Source of the DNA: Mixophyes australis
Taxonomy: Eukaryota > Chordata > Amphibia > Anura > Limnodynastidae
NCBI GenBank assembly: GCA_036250195.1
Contig: JAVHZZ010000006.1
Coordinates: 170,768,424 to 170,832,423 of the forward strand
DNA length: 64,000 nucleotides
Direction of reading: 5' to 3'
The notes beneath the pieces were generated by a model. That model saw nothing but the letters and a program-made list of their open reading frames with translations. It ran no database searches and was not told where the DNA came from. The position numbers and the translations under genes were made by a program. Of this stretch, positions 26,788 through 42,880 are shown piece after piece. Every line of letters starts with the position of its first letter. Positions within the stretch are counted from its first letter, which is position 1.

Positions 26788-29630
26788 ATTCATGAATTAA
26801 ATCATGAATCATGAGTCATGAATCATGAAATGAATCATGAATTGAATCATGTATGATGAATCATGAATTGAATCATGAATCATGAATCATGAAATTAATC
26901 ATGAATTGAATCATGAATTGAATCATGAATCATAAATCATGAATCATGAATCATGAATCGAATCATAATTCATGAATTGAAACATGATTCATGAATAATG
27001 AATCATGAATCGAATCATGATTCATGTATTGAATCATGACTCATGAATCATGAATCATGAATCGAATCATGATTCATGAATCGAATCATGATTCATTAAT
27101 CTAATCATGATTCATGAATCGAATCATGAATCGAATCATGAATCATGAATCGAATCATGATTCATGAATCTAATCATGATTCATGAATCGAATCATGAAT
27201 CGAATCATGAATCATGAATCGAATCATGATTCATGAATCATGAATCATGAATCGAATCATGATTCATGAATCGAATCATGATTCATGAATCATGAATCAT
27301 GAATCGAATCATGATTCATGAATCGAATCATGATTCATGAATCTAATCATGATTCCTGAATCATGAATCATGAATCGAATCATGGTTCATGAATCGAATC
27401 ACGATTCATGAATTATGAATCATGAATCGAATCATGATTCATGAATCATAAATCATGAATTGAATCATAAATCATGAATTGAATCATAAATCATGAATCA
27501 TTAAATGAATTATGATTTGAATCATGAATCATGAATTGAATCATGAGTCATGAATTGAATCATGAATCATGAATCAGGAATCATGAATTGAATCATGAAT
27601 CATGAATCATGAATCGAATAATGAATCATGAATCATGAATTGAATCATGAATCATGAATTGAATCATGAATCATAAATTGAATCATGTATCATAATCATG
27701 TATCATAATCATGAATCATGAATTGAATCATGAATCATGAATTGAATCATGAATCATGAATTGAATCATGAATCATGAATTATGATTTGAATCATGAATC
27801 ATGAATTGAATCATATATTGAATCATGAATCATGAATTGAATCATGAATCATGAATTGAATCATGAATTGAATCATGAATCATGAATTGAAAAATGAATC
27901 ATGAATTGAATCATGAATCATGAATTGAATCATGAATCATGAATTGAATCATGAATTGAATCATGAATCATGAATCATGAATTGAATCATGAATCATGAA
28001 TTGAATCATGAATTGAATCATGAATCATGAATTGAATCATGAATTGATTCATGAATCATGAATCATGAATTGAATCATGATTTATGAATCATCAATCGTA
28101 TCATGATTCATAAATCATGAATCATGAATCGAATCATGATTCATGAATCATGAATCGAATCATAAATCATGAATTGAATCATAAATCATGAATCATTAAA
28201 TGAATCATGAATTGAATCATGAATCATGAATTGAATCATGAATCATGAGTCATGAATCATGAAATGAATCATGAATTGAATCATGAATCATGAATCATGA
28301 AATGAATCATGAATCATGAATCGAATCATAATTCATGAATTGAAACATGATTCATGAATAATGAATCATGAATCGAATCATCATTCATGAATTGAATCAT
28401 GACTCATGAATCATGAACCATGATTTGAATCATGAATAATGAATCATGAATCATGAATCAAATCATGAATCATGAATTGAATCATGAATCATGAATCATG
28501 AATCGAATCATGAATCTTGAATCATGAATTGAATCATGATTCATGAATCATGAATCATGAATCGAATCATGATTCATGAATTATGATTCATGAATCGAAT
28601 CATGAATCGAATCATGAATCATGAATCCAATCATGATTCATGAATCATGATTCATGAATCTAATTATGATTCATGAATCGAATCATGATTCATGAATCTA
28701 ATCATGATTCATGAATCGAATCATGAATCGAATCATGATTCATGAATCTAATCATGATTCATGAATCATGAATCATGAATCGAATCATGGTTCATGAATC
28801 GAATCATGGTTCATGAATCGAATCACGATTCATGAATTATGAATCATGAATCGAATCATGATTCATGAATCATGAATCATGAATTGAATCATAAATCATT
28901 AATTGAATCATAAATCATGAATCAATAAATGAATTATGAATTGAATCATGAATCATAATTTAAATCATGAATCATGAATTTAATCATGAATCATGAATTG
29001 AATCATGAATTCAATCATGAATCATGAATTGAATCATGAATCAGGAATCATGAATTAAATCATGAATCATGAATCATGAATTAAATCATGAATCATGAAT
29101 TGAATCATGAATTGATTCCTAAATCACGAATCATGAATTGAATCATGAATCATGAATTAAATCATGAATTATGAATTGAATAATGAATCATAAATTGAAT
29201 GATGAATTGAATCATGAATCATGAATCATGAATTGAATCATAAATATTGAATCATGAATCATAAATCATGAATTGAATCATAAATCATGAATCATGAAAT
29301 GAATCATGAATCATGAAATAAATCATGATTCATGAATTAAATCCTGATTTGAATCATGAATCATGAATCATGAATCATGAATCGAATCATGATTCATGAA
29401 TCATGAATTGAATCATGATTTATGAATCATAAATCATGAATCATGATTCATGAATCATGAATTGAATCATGATTCATGAATCGAATCATGATTCATGATT
29501 CATGAATCGAATCATGATTCATGAATTAAATCATGACTCATGAATCATGAACCATGAATTGAATCATGAATAATGAATCATGAATCATGAATCAAATCAT
29601 GAATCATGAATTGAATCATGAAATATGAAT

Positions 29631-30480
29631 CATGAATCAAATCATGACTCTTGAATCATGAATTGAATCATGATTCATGAATCATGATTCATGAATCGAA
29701 TCATGAATCGAATCATGATTCATGAATCATGATTCATGAATCATGAATCGAATCATGATTCATGAATCGAATCATGATTCATGAATCATGAATCATGAAT
29801 CGAATCATGATTCATGAATCATGAATCGAATCATGATTCATGAATCGAATCATGACTCATAAATCATGAATCATGAATCGAATCATGATTCATGAACCGA
29901 ATCACGATTCATGAATCATGAATCATGAATCGAATCATGATTCGTGAATCAAGAATCGTGAATCGAATCATAAATCATGAATTGAATTATAAATCATGAA
30001 TCATTAAATGAATTATGAATTGAATCATGAATCATGAATTAAATCATGAATCATGAATTTAATCATGAATTATGAATTGAATCATGAATCATGAATTTAA
30101 TCATGAATCATGAATTGAATCATGAATCATGAATCATGATTAATGAAATGAATCATGAATTGAATCATGTATCATGAATCATGAATTGAATCATGAATCA
30201 TGAATTAAATCATGAATCATGAATCATGAATCAAATCATGAATTGAATCATGAATCATAAATCATGAATCATGAATTGAATCATGAATTGAATCATGAAT
30301 CATGAATTGAATCATGAATTGAATCATGAATCATAAATTGAATCATGAATCATGAATCGATTCATGAATCATGAATCATGAATCGAATCATGATTTATGA
30401 ATCATGAATTGAATCATGATTCATGAATCATGAATCGAACCATGATTTATTTATCATGAATCATGAATTGAATCATGATT
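29631..30480. repeat. 850-bp tandem duplication, copy 1
   Basis: The segment recurs immediately downstream at 30,481-31,330 with a constant 850-bp offset. In every line compared, including rare variants (GATTCGTGAATCAAG, GAACCGAATCACG, GATTAATGAAATG, GTATCATG and the hairpin element at 30,437), I found no difference. The unit starts with AATCAAATCATGACTC and ends 43 bp after the hairpin element. It joins material found further apart in sister blocks, so the left edge is a real junction. Confidence 0.88.
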
Positions 30481-31330
30481 CATGAATCAAATCATGACTC
30501 TTGAATCATGAATTGAATCATGATTCATGAATCATGATTCATGAATCGAATCATGAATCGAATCATGATTCATGAATCATGATTCATGAATCATGAATCG
30601 AATCATGATTCATGAATCGAATCATGATTCATGAATCATGAATCATGAATCGAATCATGATTCATGAATCATGAATCGAATCATGATTCATGAATCGAAT
30701 CATGACTCATAAATCATGAATCATGAATCGAATCATGATTCATGAACCGAATCACGATTCATGAATCATGAATCATGAATCGAATCATGATTCGTGAATC
30801 AAGAATCGTGAATCGAATCATAAATCATGAATTGAATTATAAATCATGAATCATTAAATGAATTATGAATTGAATCATGAATCATGAATTAAATCATGAA
30901 TCATGAATTTAATCATGAATTATGAATTGAATCATGAATCATGAATTTAATCATGAATCATGAATTGAATCATGAATCATGAATCATGATTAATGAAATG
31001 AATCATGAATTGAATCATGTATCATGAATCATGAATTGAATCATGAATCATGAATTAAATCATGAATCATGAATCATGAATCAAATCATGAATTGAATCA
31101 TGAATCATAAATCATGAATCATGAATTGAATCATGAATTGAATCATGAATCATGAATTGAATCATGAATTGAATCATGAATCATAAATTGAATCATGAAT
31201 CATGAATCGATTCATGAATCATGAATCATGAATCGAATCATGATTTATGAATCATGAATTGAATCATGATTCATGAATCATGAATCGAACCATGATTTAT
31301 TTATCATGAATCATGAATTGAATCATGATT
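30481..31330. repeat. 850-bp tandem duplication, copy 2
   Basis: Apparently identical adjacent copy of 29,631-30,480, with its own hairpin element at 31,287. Base 31,340 (T) differs from base 30,490 (A), where the register ends and the normal block order (hairpin element, then GTATGATG 151 bp later at 31,438) resumes. The related block further on, with hairpin element at 34,118, and the second super-repeat copy lack this doublet, so it arose after the super-repeat. Confidence 0.87.
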
Positions 31331-34300
31331 CATGAATCATGAATCATGAATCATGAATCATGAATTGAATCATGATTCATGAATTGAATCATGAATCATG
31401 AGTCATGAATCATGAAATGAATCATGAATTGAATCATGTATGATGAATCATGAATTGAATCATGAATCATGAATCATGAATTGAATCATGAATCATGAAT
31501 TGAATCATGAATCATGAATTGAATCATGAATTGAATCATGAATCATGAATCATGAATTGAATCATGATTTATGAATCATCAATCGTATCATGATTCATAA
31601 ATCATGAATCATGAATCGAATCATGATTCATGAATCATGAATCGAATCATAAATCATGAATTGAATCATAAATCATGAATCATTAAATGAATCATGAATT
31701 GAATCATGAATCATGAATTGAATCATGAATCATGAGTCATGAATCATGAAATGAATCATGAATTGAATCATGAATCATGAATCATGAAATGAATCATGAA
31801 TCATGAATCGAATCATAATTCATGAATTGAAACATGATTCATGAATAATGAATCATGAATCGAATCATGATTCATGAATTGAATCATGACTCATGAATCA
31901 TGAACCATGATTTGAATCATGAATAATGAATCATGAATCATGAATCAAATCATGAATCATGAATTGAATCATGAATCATGAATCATGAATCGAATCATGA
32001 ATCTTGAATCATGAGTTGAATCATGATTCATGAATCATGAATCATGAATCGAATCATGATTCATGAATTATGATTCATGAATCGAATCATGAATCGAATC
32101 ATGAATCATGAATCCAATCATGATTCATGAATCATGATTCATGAATCTAATTATGATTCATGAATCGAATCATGATTCATGAATCTAATCATGATTCATG
32201 AATCGAATCATGAATCGAATCATGAATCATGAATCGAATCATGATTCATGAATCATGAATCATGAATCGAATCATGATTCATGAATCTAATCATGATTCA
32301 TGAATCATGAATCATGAATCGAATCATGGTTCATGAATCGAATCATGGTTCATGAATCGAATCACGATTCATGAATTATGAATCATGAATCGAATCATGA
32401 TTCATGAATCATGAATCATGAATTGAATCATAAATCATTAATTGAATCATAAATCATGAATCAATAAATGAATTATGAATTGAATCATGAATCATAATTT
32501 AAATCATGAATCATGAATTTAATCATGAATCATGAATTGAATCATGAATCATGAAATGAATCATGAATTGAATCATGTATCATGAATCATGAATCATGAA
32601 TTGAATCATGATTCATGAATCATGAATCAAATCATGATTCATGAATCATGAACTGAATCATGAATCATGAATTGAATCATGTATCATGAATCATGAATCA
32701 TGAATTGAATCATGAATCAGGAATCATGAATTAAATCATGAATCATGAATCATGAATTAAATCATGAATCATGAATTGAATCATGAATTGATTCCTAAAT
32801 CACGAATCATGAATTGAATCATGAATCATGAATTAAATCATGAATTATGAATTGAATAATGAATCATAAATTGAATGATGAATTGAATCATGAATCATGA
32901 ATCATGAATTGAATCATAAATATTGAATCATGAATCATAAATCATGAATTGAATCATAAATCATGAATCATGAAATGAATCATGAATCATGAATTAAATC
33001 ATGATTTGAATCATGAATCATGAATCATGAATCGAATCATGATTCATGAATCATGAATTGAATCATGATTTATGAATCATAAATCATGAATCATGATTCA
33101 TGAATCATGAATTGAATCATGATTCATGAATCGAATCATGATTCATGATTCATGAATCGAATCATGATTCATGAATTAAATCATGACTCATGAATCATGA
33201 ACCATGAATTGAATCATGAATAATGAATCATGAATCATGAATCAAATCATGAATCATGAATTGAATCATGAAATATGAATCATGAATCAAATCATGACTC
33301 TTGAATCATGAATTGAATCATGATTCATGAATCATGATTCATGAATCGAATCATGAATCGAATCATGATTCATGAATCATGAATCGAATCATGATTCATG
33401 AATCGAATCATGATTCATGAATCATGAATCGAATCATGATTCATGAATCGAATCATGATTCATGAATCATGAATCATGAATCGAATCATGATTCATGAAT
33501 CATGAATCGAATCATGATTCATGAATCGAATCATGACTCATAAATCATGAATCATGAATCGAATCATGATTCATGAACCGAATCACGATTCATGAATCAT
33601 GAATCATGAATCGAATCATGATTCGTGAATCAAGAATCGTGAATCGAATCATAAATCATGAATTGAATTATAAATCATGAATCATTAAATGAATTATGAA
33701 TTGAATCATGAATCATGAATTAAATCATGAATCATGAATTTAATCATGAATTATGAATTGAATCATGAATCATGAATTTAATCATGAATCATGAATTGAA
33801 TCATGAATCATGAATCATGATTAATGAAATGAATCATGAATTGAATCATGTATCATGAATCATGAATTGAATCATGAATCATGAATTAAATCATGAATCA
33901 TGAATCATGAATCAAATCATGAATTGAATCATGAATCATAAATCATGAATCATGAATTGAATCATGAATTGAATCATGAATCATGAATTGAATCATGAAT
34001 TGAATCATGAATCATAAATTGAATCATGAATCATGAATCGATTCATAAATCATGAATCATGAATCGAATCATGATTTATGAATCATGAATTGAATCATGA
34101 TTCATGAATCATGAATCGAACCATGATTTATTTATCATGAATCATGAATTGAATCATGATTCATGAATCATGAATCATGAATCATGAATCATGAATTGAA
34201 TCATGATTCATGAATTGAATCATGAATCATGAGTCATGAATCATGAAATGAATCATGAATTGAATCATGTATGATGAATCATGAATTGAATCATGAATCA

Positions 34301-36987
34301 TGAAATTAATCATGAATTGAATCATGAATCATGAATTGAATCATGAATCATAAATCATGAATCATGAATCATGAATCGAATCATAATTCATGAATTGAAA
34401 CATGATTCATGAATAATGAATCATGAATCGAATCATGATTCATGTATTGAATCATGACTCATGAATCATGAACCATGAATTGAATCATGAATAATGAATC
34501 ATGAATCATGAATCAAATCATGAATCATGAATTGAATCATGAATCATGAATCAAATCATGAATCATGAATTGAATCATGAATCATGAATCATGAATCATG
34601 AATCGAATCATGATTCATGAATCTAATCATGATTCATGAATCGAATCATGAATCGAATCATGAATCATGAATCGAATCATGATTCATGAATCATGAATCA
34701 TGAATCGAATCATGATTCATGAATCGAATCATGATTCATGAATCTAATCATGATTCATGAATCATGAATCATGAATCGAATCATGGTTCATAAATCGAAT
34801 AACGATTCATGAATTATGAATCATGAATCGAATCATGATTCATGAATCATGAATCATGAATTAAATCATAAATCATGATTTAAATCATAAATCATGAATC
34901 ATTAAATGAATTATGATTTGAATCATGAATCATGAATTGAATCATGAGTCATGAATCATGAATCGAATAATGAATCATGAATCATGAATTGAATCATGAA
35001 TAATAATTTGAATCATGAATCATAAATTGAATCATGAATCATGAATTGAATCATGAATCATGAATTGAATCATGAATCATGAATTGAATCATGAATCATG
35101 AATTATGATTTGAATCAGGAATCATGAATTAAATCATGAATCATGAATCATGAATTGAATCATGAATCATGAATTGAATCATGAATATATTCCTAAATCA
35201 CGAATCATGAATTGAATCATGAATCATGAATTAAATCATGAATTATGAATTGAATAATGAATCATAAATTGAATGATGAATTGAATCATGAATCATGAAT
35301 CATGAATTGAATCATAAATCATGAAATGAATCATGAATCATGAAATAAATCATGATTCATGAATTAAATCATGATTTGAATCATGAATCATGAATCATGA
35401 ATCGAATCATGATTCATGAATCATGAATTGAATCATGATTTATGAATCATAAATCATGAATCATGATTCATGAATCATGAATCGAATCATGATTCATGAA
35501 TCGAATCATGATTCATGATTCATGAATCGAATCATGATTCATGAAGTAAATCATGACTCATGAATTATGAACCATGAATTGAATCATGAATAATGAATCA
35601 TGAATCATGAATCAAATCATGAATCATGAATTGAATCATGAAATATGAATCATGAATCAAATCATGAATCTTGAATCAAGAATTGAATCATGATTCATGA
35701 ATCATGATTAATGAATCGAATCATGAATCGAATCATGATTCATGAATCATGATTCATGAATCATGAATTGAATCATGATTCATGAATCATGATTCATGAA
35801 TCATGAATCGAATCATGATTCATGAATCATGATTCATGAATCATGATTCATGAATCATGAATCGAATTATGATTCATGAATCGAATCATGATTCATGAAT
35901 CATGAATCATGAATCGAATCATGATTCATGAATCATGAATCGAATCATGATTCATGAATCATGAATCGAATCATGATTCATGAATCGAATCATGACTCAT
36001 AAATCATGAATCATGAATCGAATCATGATTCATGAACCGAATCACGATTCATGAATCATGAATCATGAATCGAATCATGATTCGTGAATCAAGAATCGTG
36101 AATCGAATCATAAATCATGAATTGAATTATAAATCATGAATCATTAAATGAATTATGAATTGAATCATGAATCATGAATTAAATCATGAATCATGAATTT
36201 AATCATGAATTATGAATTGAATCATGAATCATGAATTTAATCATGAATCATGAATTGAATCATGAATCATGAATCATGATTAATGAAATGAATCATGAAT
36301 TGAATCATGTATCATGAATCATGAATTGAATCATGAATCATGAATTAAATCATGAATCATGAATCAAATCATGAATTGAATCATGAATCATAAATCATGA
36401 ATCATGAATTGAATCATGAATTGAATCATGAATCATGAATTGAATCATGAATCGATTCATGAATCATGAATCATGAATCGAATCATGATTTATGAATCAT
36501 GAATTGAATCATGATTCATGAATCATGAATCGAACCATGATTTATTTATCATGAATCATGAATTGAATCATGATTCATGAATCATGAATCATGAATCATG
36601 AATCATGAATTGAATCATGATTCATGAATTGAATCATGAATCATGAGTCATGAATCATGAAATGAATCATGAATTGAATCATGTATGATGAATCATGAAT
36701 TGAATCATGAATCATGAATCATGAAATTAATCATGAATTGAATCATGAATCATGAATTGAATCATGAATCATAAATCATGAATCATGAATCATGAATCGA
36801 ATCATAATTCATGAATTGAAACATGATTCATGAATAATGAATCATGAATCGAATCATGATTCATGTATTGAATCATGACTCATGAATCATGAACCATGAA
36901 TTGAATCATGAATCATGAATCATGAATCAAATCATGAATCATGAATTGAATCATGAATCATGAATCATGAATCATGAATCGAATCAT
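31331..36987. repeat. Second half of super-repeat copy 1, blocks with markers at 31,598, 34,118 and 36,532
   Basis: From the block-start marker at 31,598 the order is AATCC near 32,113, two CATGGTTCATG near 32,327-32,345, GATTCCTAAATCACG near 32,787, GATTCGTGAATCAAG near 33,622, the hairpin element at 34,118, GTATGATG near 34,269, GAATAACG near 34,796, a variant of the GATTCCT marker near 35,186, GATTCGTG near 36,080, the hairpin element at 36,532 and GTATGATG at 36,683. A further GTATGATG at 37,052, 369 bp on, marks the start of super-repeat copy 2. Confidence 0.72.
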
Positions 36988-37464
36988 GATTCATGAATTA
37001 AATCATGAATCATGAGTCATGAATCATGAAATGAATCATGAATTGAATCATGTATGATGAATCATGAATTGAATCATGAATCATGAATCATGAAATTAAT
37101 CATGAATTGAATCATGAATTGAATCATGAATCATAAATCATGAATCATGAATCATGAATCGAATCATAATTCATGAATTGAAACATGATTCATGAATAAT
37201 GAATCATGAATCGAATCATGATTCATGTATTGAATCATGACTCATGAATCATGAATCATGAATCGAATCATGATTCATGAATCGAATCATGATTCATTAA
37301 TCTAATCATGATTCATGAATCGAATCATGAATCGAATCATGAATCATGAATCGAATCATGATTCATGAATCGAATCATGATTCATGAATCGAATCATGAA
37401 TCGAATCATGAATCATGAATCGAATCATGATTCATGAATCATGAATCATGAATCGAATCATGAT

Positions 37465-40060
37465 TCATGAATCGAATCATGATTCATGAATCGAATCATG
37501 ATTCATGAATCTAATCATGATTCATGAATCATGAATCATGAATCGAATCATGGTTCATGAATCGAATCACGATTCATGAATTATGAATCATGAATCGAAT
37601 CATGATTCATGAATCATAAATCATGAATTGAATCATAAATCATGAATTGAATCATAAATCATGAATCATTAAATGAATTATGATTTGAATCATGAATCAT
37701 GAATTGAATCATGAGTCATGAATTGAATCATGAATCATGAATCAGGAATCATGAATTGAATCATGAATCATGAATCATGAATCGAATAATGAATCATGAA
37801 TCATGAATTGAATCATGAATCATGAATTGAATCATGAATCATAAATTGAATCATGTATCATAATCATGTATCATAATCATGAATCATGAATTGAATCATG
37901 AATCATGAATTGAATCATGAATCATGAATTGAATCATGAATCATGAATTATGATTTGAATCATGAATCATGAATTGAATCATATATTGAATCATGAATCA
38001 TGAATTGAATCATGAATCATGAATTGAATCATGAATTGAATCATGAATCATGAATTGAAAAATGAATCATGAATTGAATCATGAATCACGAATTGAATCA
38101 TGAATCATGAATTGAATCATGAATTGAATCATGAATCATAAATCATGAATTGAATCATGAATCATGAATTGAATCATGAATCATGAATTGAATCATGAAT
38201 TGAATCATGAATCATGAATCATGAATTGAATCATGAATCATGAATTGAATAATAAATCATGAATTGAATCATGAATTTAATCATGAATCATGAATCATGA
38301 ATTGAATCATGATTTATGAATCATCAATCGTATCATGATTCATAAATCATGAATCATGAATCGAATCATGATTCATGAATCATGAATCGAATCATAAATC
38401 ATGAATTGAATCATAAATCATGAATCATTAAATGAATCATGAATTGAATCATGAATCATGAATTGAATCATGAATCATGAGTCATGAATCATGAAATGAA
38501 TCATGAATTGAATCATGAATCATGAATCATGAAATGAATCATGAATCATGAATCGAATCATAATTCATGAATTGAAACATGATTCATGAATAATGAATCA
38601 TGAATCGAATCATGATTCATGAATTGAATCATGACTCATGAATCATGAACCATGATTTGAATCATGAATAATGAATTATGAATCATGAATCAAATCATGA
38701 ATCATGAATTGAATCATGAATCATGAATCATGAATCGAATCATGAATCTTGAATCATGAATTGAATCATGATTCATGAATCATGAATCATGAATCGAATC
38801 ATGATTCATGAATTATGATTCATGAATCGAACCATGATTCATGAATCGAATCATGATTCATGAATCGAATCATGAATCGAATCATGAATCATGAATCGAA
38901 TCATGATTCATGAATCATGAATCATGAATCGAATCATGATTCATGAATCGAATCATGATTCATGAATCATAAATCATGAATCATGAATCGAATCATGGTT
39001 CATGAATCGAATCATGGTTCATGAATCGAATCACGATTCATGAATTATGAATCATGAATCGAATCATGATTCATGAATCATGAATCATGAATTGAATCAT
39101 AAATCATTAATTGAATCATAAATCATGAATCAATAAATGAATTATGAATTGAATCATGAATCATGAATTAAATCATGAATCATGAATTTAATCATGAATC
39201 ATGAATTGAATCATGAATCATGAAATGAATCATGAATTGAATCATGTATCATGAATCATGAATCATGAATTGAATCATGATTCATGAATCATGAATCAAA
39301 TCATGATTCATGAATCATGAACTGAATCATGAATCATGAATTGAATCATGAATTAAATCATGAATCATGAATTGAATCATGAATCAGGAATCATGAATTA
39401 AATCATGAATCATGAATCATGAATTAAATCATGAATCATGAATCGAATCATGATTCATGAATCATGAATCGAATCATAAATCATGAATTGAATCATAAAT
39501 CATGAATCATTAAATGAATCATGAATTGAATCATGAATCATGAATTGAATCATGAATCATGAGTCATGAATCATGAAATGAATCATGAATTGAATCATGA
39601 ATCATGAATCATGAAATGAATCATGAATCATGAATCGAATCATAATTCATGAATTGAAACATGATTCATGAATAATGAATCATGAATCGAATCATGATTC
39701 ATGAATTGAATCATGACTCATGAATCATGAACCATGATTTGAATCATGAATAATGAATCATGAATCATGAATCAAATCATGAATCATGAATTGAATCATG
39801 AATCATGAATCATGAATCGAATCATGAATCTTGAATCATGAATTGAATCATGATTCATGAATCATGAATCATGAATCGAATCATGATTCATGAATTATGA
39901 TTCATGAATCGAATCATGAATCGAATCATGAATCATGAATCCAATCATGATTCATGAATCATGATTCATGAATCTAATTATGATTCATGAATCGAATCAT
40001 GATTCATGAATCTAATCATGATTCATGAATCGAATCATGAATCGAATCATGAATCATGAA
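37465..40060. repeat. ~2.75-2.82-kb tandem duplication inside super-repeat copy 2, copy X
   Basis: Marker pairs are CATGGTTCATG (37,551 and 40,294), the 13-bp doublet (37,855 and 40,598) and the block-start marker (38,343 and 41,086), all 2,743 bp apart. A private GAACCATGATTCATG at 38,828 and 41,648 and AATTAAATC at 39,422 and 42,241 are 2,819-2,820 bp apart. The step from 2,743 to 2,820 is explained by an extra GAGTCATG segment near 41,250 and other word indels in copy Y. Confidence 0.82.
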
Positions 40061-40175
40061 TCCAATCATGATTCATGAATCATGATTCATGAATCTAATT
40101 ATGATTCATGAATCGAATCATGATTCATGAATCTAATCATGATTCATGAATCGAATCATGAATCGAATCATGAAT
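39948..40175. repeat. 111-bp tandem duplication of an AATCC-containing segment
   Basis: The rare AATCC 5-mer at 39,951 and the next ~110 bases recur with AATCC at 40,062. In sister blocks (for example 42,757 and 32,113) this segment is present once, so the duplication is local to this spot. Confidence 0.8.
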
Positions 40176-40209
40176 CATGAATCGAATCATGATTCATGAA
40201 TCATGAATC

Positions 40210-42880
40210 ATGAATCGAATCATGATTCATGAATCGAATCATGATTCATGAATCTAATCATGATTCATGAATCATGAATCATGAATCGAATCATGGTTCA
40301 TGAATCGAATCACGATTCATGAATTATGAATCATGAATCGAATCATGATTCATGAATCATAAATCATGAATTGAATCATAAATCATGAATTGAATCATAA
40401 ATCATGAATCATTAAATGAATTATGATTTGAATCATGAATCATGAATTGAATCATGAGTCATGAATTGAATCATGAATCATGAATCAGGAATCATGAATT
40501 GAATCATGAATCATGAATCATGAATCGAATAATGAATCATGAATCATGAATTGAATCATGAATCATGAATTGAATCATGAATCATAAATTGAATCATGTA
40601 TCATAATCATGTATCATAATCATGAATCATGAATTGAATCATGAATCATGAATTGAATCATGAATCATGAATTGAATCATGAATCATGAATTATGATTTG
40701 AATCATGAATCATGAATTGAATCATATATTGAATCATGAATCATGAATTGAATCATGAATCATGAATTGAATCATGAATTGAATCATGAATCATGAATTG
40801 AAAAATGAATCATGAATTGAATCATGAATCACGAATTGAATCATGAATCATGAATTGAATCATGAATTGAATCATGAATCATAAATCATGAATTGAATCA
40901 TGAATCATGAATTGAATCATGAATCATGAATTGAATCATGAATTGAATCATGAATCATGAATCATGAATTGAATCATGAATCATGAATTGAATCATGAAT
41001 CATGAATTGAATCATGAATTTAATCATGAATCATGAATCATGAATTGAATCATGATTTATGAATCATCAATCGTATCATGATTCATAAATCATGAATCAT
41101 GAATCGAATCATGATTCATGAATCATGAATCGAATCATAAATCATGAATTGAATCATAAATCATGAATCATTAAATGAATCATGAATTGAATCATGAATC
41201 ATGAATTGAATCATGAATCATGAGTCATGAATCATGAAATGAATCATGAATCATGAGTCATGAATCATGAAATGAATCATGAATTGAATCATGAATCATG
41301 AATCATGAAATGAATCATGAATCATGAATCGAATCATAATTCATGAATTGAAACATGATTCATGAATTGAATCATGACTCATGAATCATGAACCATGATT
41401 TGAATCATGAATAATGAATCATGAATCATGAATCAAATCATGAATCATGAATTGAATCATGAATCATGAATCGAATCATGAATCTTGAATCATGAATTGA
41501 ATCATGATTCATGAATCATGAATCATGAATCGAATCATGATTCATGAATTATGATTCATGAATCGAATCATGAATCGAATCATGACTCATGAATCCAATC
41601 ATGATTCATGAATCATGATTCATGAATCTAATTATGATTCATGAATCGAACCATGATTCATGAATCTAATCATGATTCATGAATCGAATCATGAATCGAA
41701 TCATGAATCATGAATCGAATCATGATTCATGAATCATGAATCATGAATCGAATCATGATTCATGAATCGAATCATGATTCATGAATCATAAATCATGAAT
41801 CATGAATCGAATCATGGTTCATGAATCGAATCATGGTTCATGAATCGAATCACGATTCATGAATTATGAATCATGAATCGAATCATGATTCATGAATCAT
41901 GAATCATGAATTGAATCATAAATCATTAATTGAATCATAAATCATGAATCAATAAATGAATTATGAATTGAATCATGAATCATGAATTAAATCATGAATC
42001 ATGAATTTAATCATGAATCATGAATTGAATCATGAATCATGAAATGAATCATGAATTGAATCATGTATCATGAATCATGAATCATGAATTGAATCATGAT
42101 TCATGAATCATGAATCAAATCATGATTCATGAATCATGAACTGAATCATGAATCATGAATTGAATCATGAATTAAATCATGAATCATGAATTGAATCATG
42201 AATCAGGAATCATGAATTAAATCATGAATCATGAATCATGAATTAAATCATGAATCATGAATCGAATCATGATTCATGAATCATGAATCGAATCATAAAT
42301 CATGAATTGAATCATAAATCATGAATCATTAAATGAATCATGAATTGAATCATGAATCATGAATTGAATCATGAATCATGAGTCATGAATCATGAAATGA
42401 ATCATGAATTGAATCATGAATCATGAATCATGAAATGAATCATGAATCATGAATCGAATCATAATTCATGAATTGAAACATGATTCATGAATAATGAATC
42501 ATGAATCGAATCATGATTCATGAATTGAATCATGACTCATGAATCATGAACCATGATTTGAATCATGAATAATGAATCATGAATCATGAATCAAATCATG
42601 AATCATGAATTGAATCATGAATCATGAATCATGAATCGAATCATGAATCTTGAATCATGAATTGAATCATGATTCATGAATCATGAATCATGAATCGAAT
42701 CATGATTCATGAATTATGATTCATGAATCGAATCATGAATCGAATCATGAATCATGAATCCAATCATGATTCATGAATCATGATTCATGAATCTAATTAT
42801 GATTCATGAATCGAATCATGATTCATGAATCTAATCATGATTCATGAATCGAATCATGAATCGAATCATGAATCATGAAT
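40210..42880. repeat. ~2.8-kb tandem duplication, copy Y
   Basis: Matches copy X from the AATCTAATC words near 40,250 to the AATCC word near 42,757. It has gained a repeated GAGTCATGAATCATGAAATG segment near 41,224-41,270 and lost an AATAATG-containing segment near 41,360. The end is approximate because the flanking words are similar in both directions. Confidence 0.78.

Larger units (their letters stand above)
26788..36987. repeat. ~10.2-kb super-repeat, copy 1
   Basis: Ordered private markers recur 10.2-10.4 kb downstream: the block opening at 26,787 and 36,988, ATTCATTAATC at 27,091 and 37,292, the 13-bp doublet at 27,687 and 37,855, the block-start marker at 28,111 and 38,343, GAATAACGATTC near 34,796 and 45,127, an AAGTA variant near 35,541 and 45,922, and the hairpin element at 36,532 and 46,875. 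The offset drifts from 10,201 to about 10,390, with larger rearrangements in the middle. Inside it are block-start markers at 28,111 and 31,598 (3,487 bp apart) and the 850-bp duplication. Confidence 0.78.

Noticed and set aside
29631..31330. Assembly artefact as the full explanation of the repeat hierarchy
   Set aside because: A single exact duplication could be an assembly error and is flagged as such. But the many copies with separate point variants and indels, at several nested levels, are hard to explain by misassembly alone.
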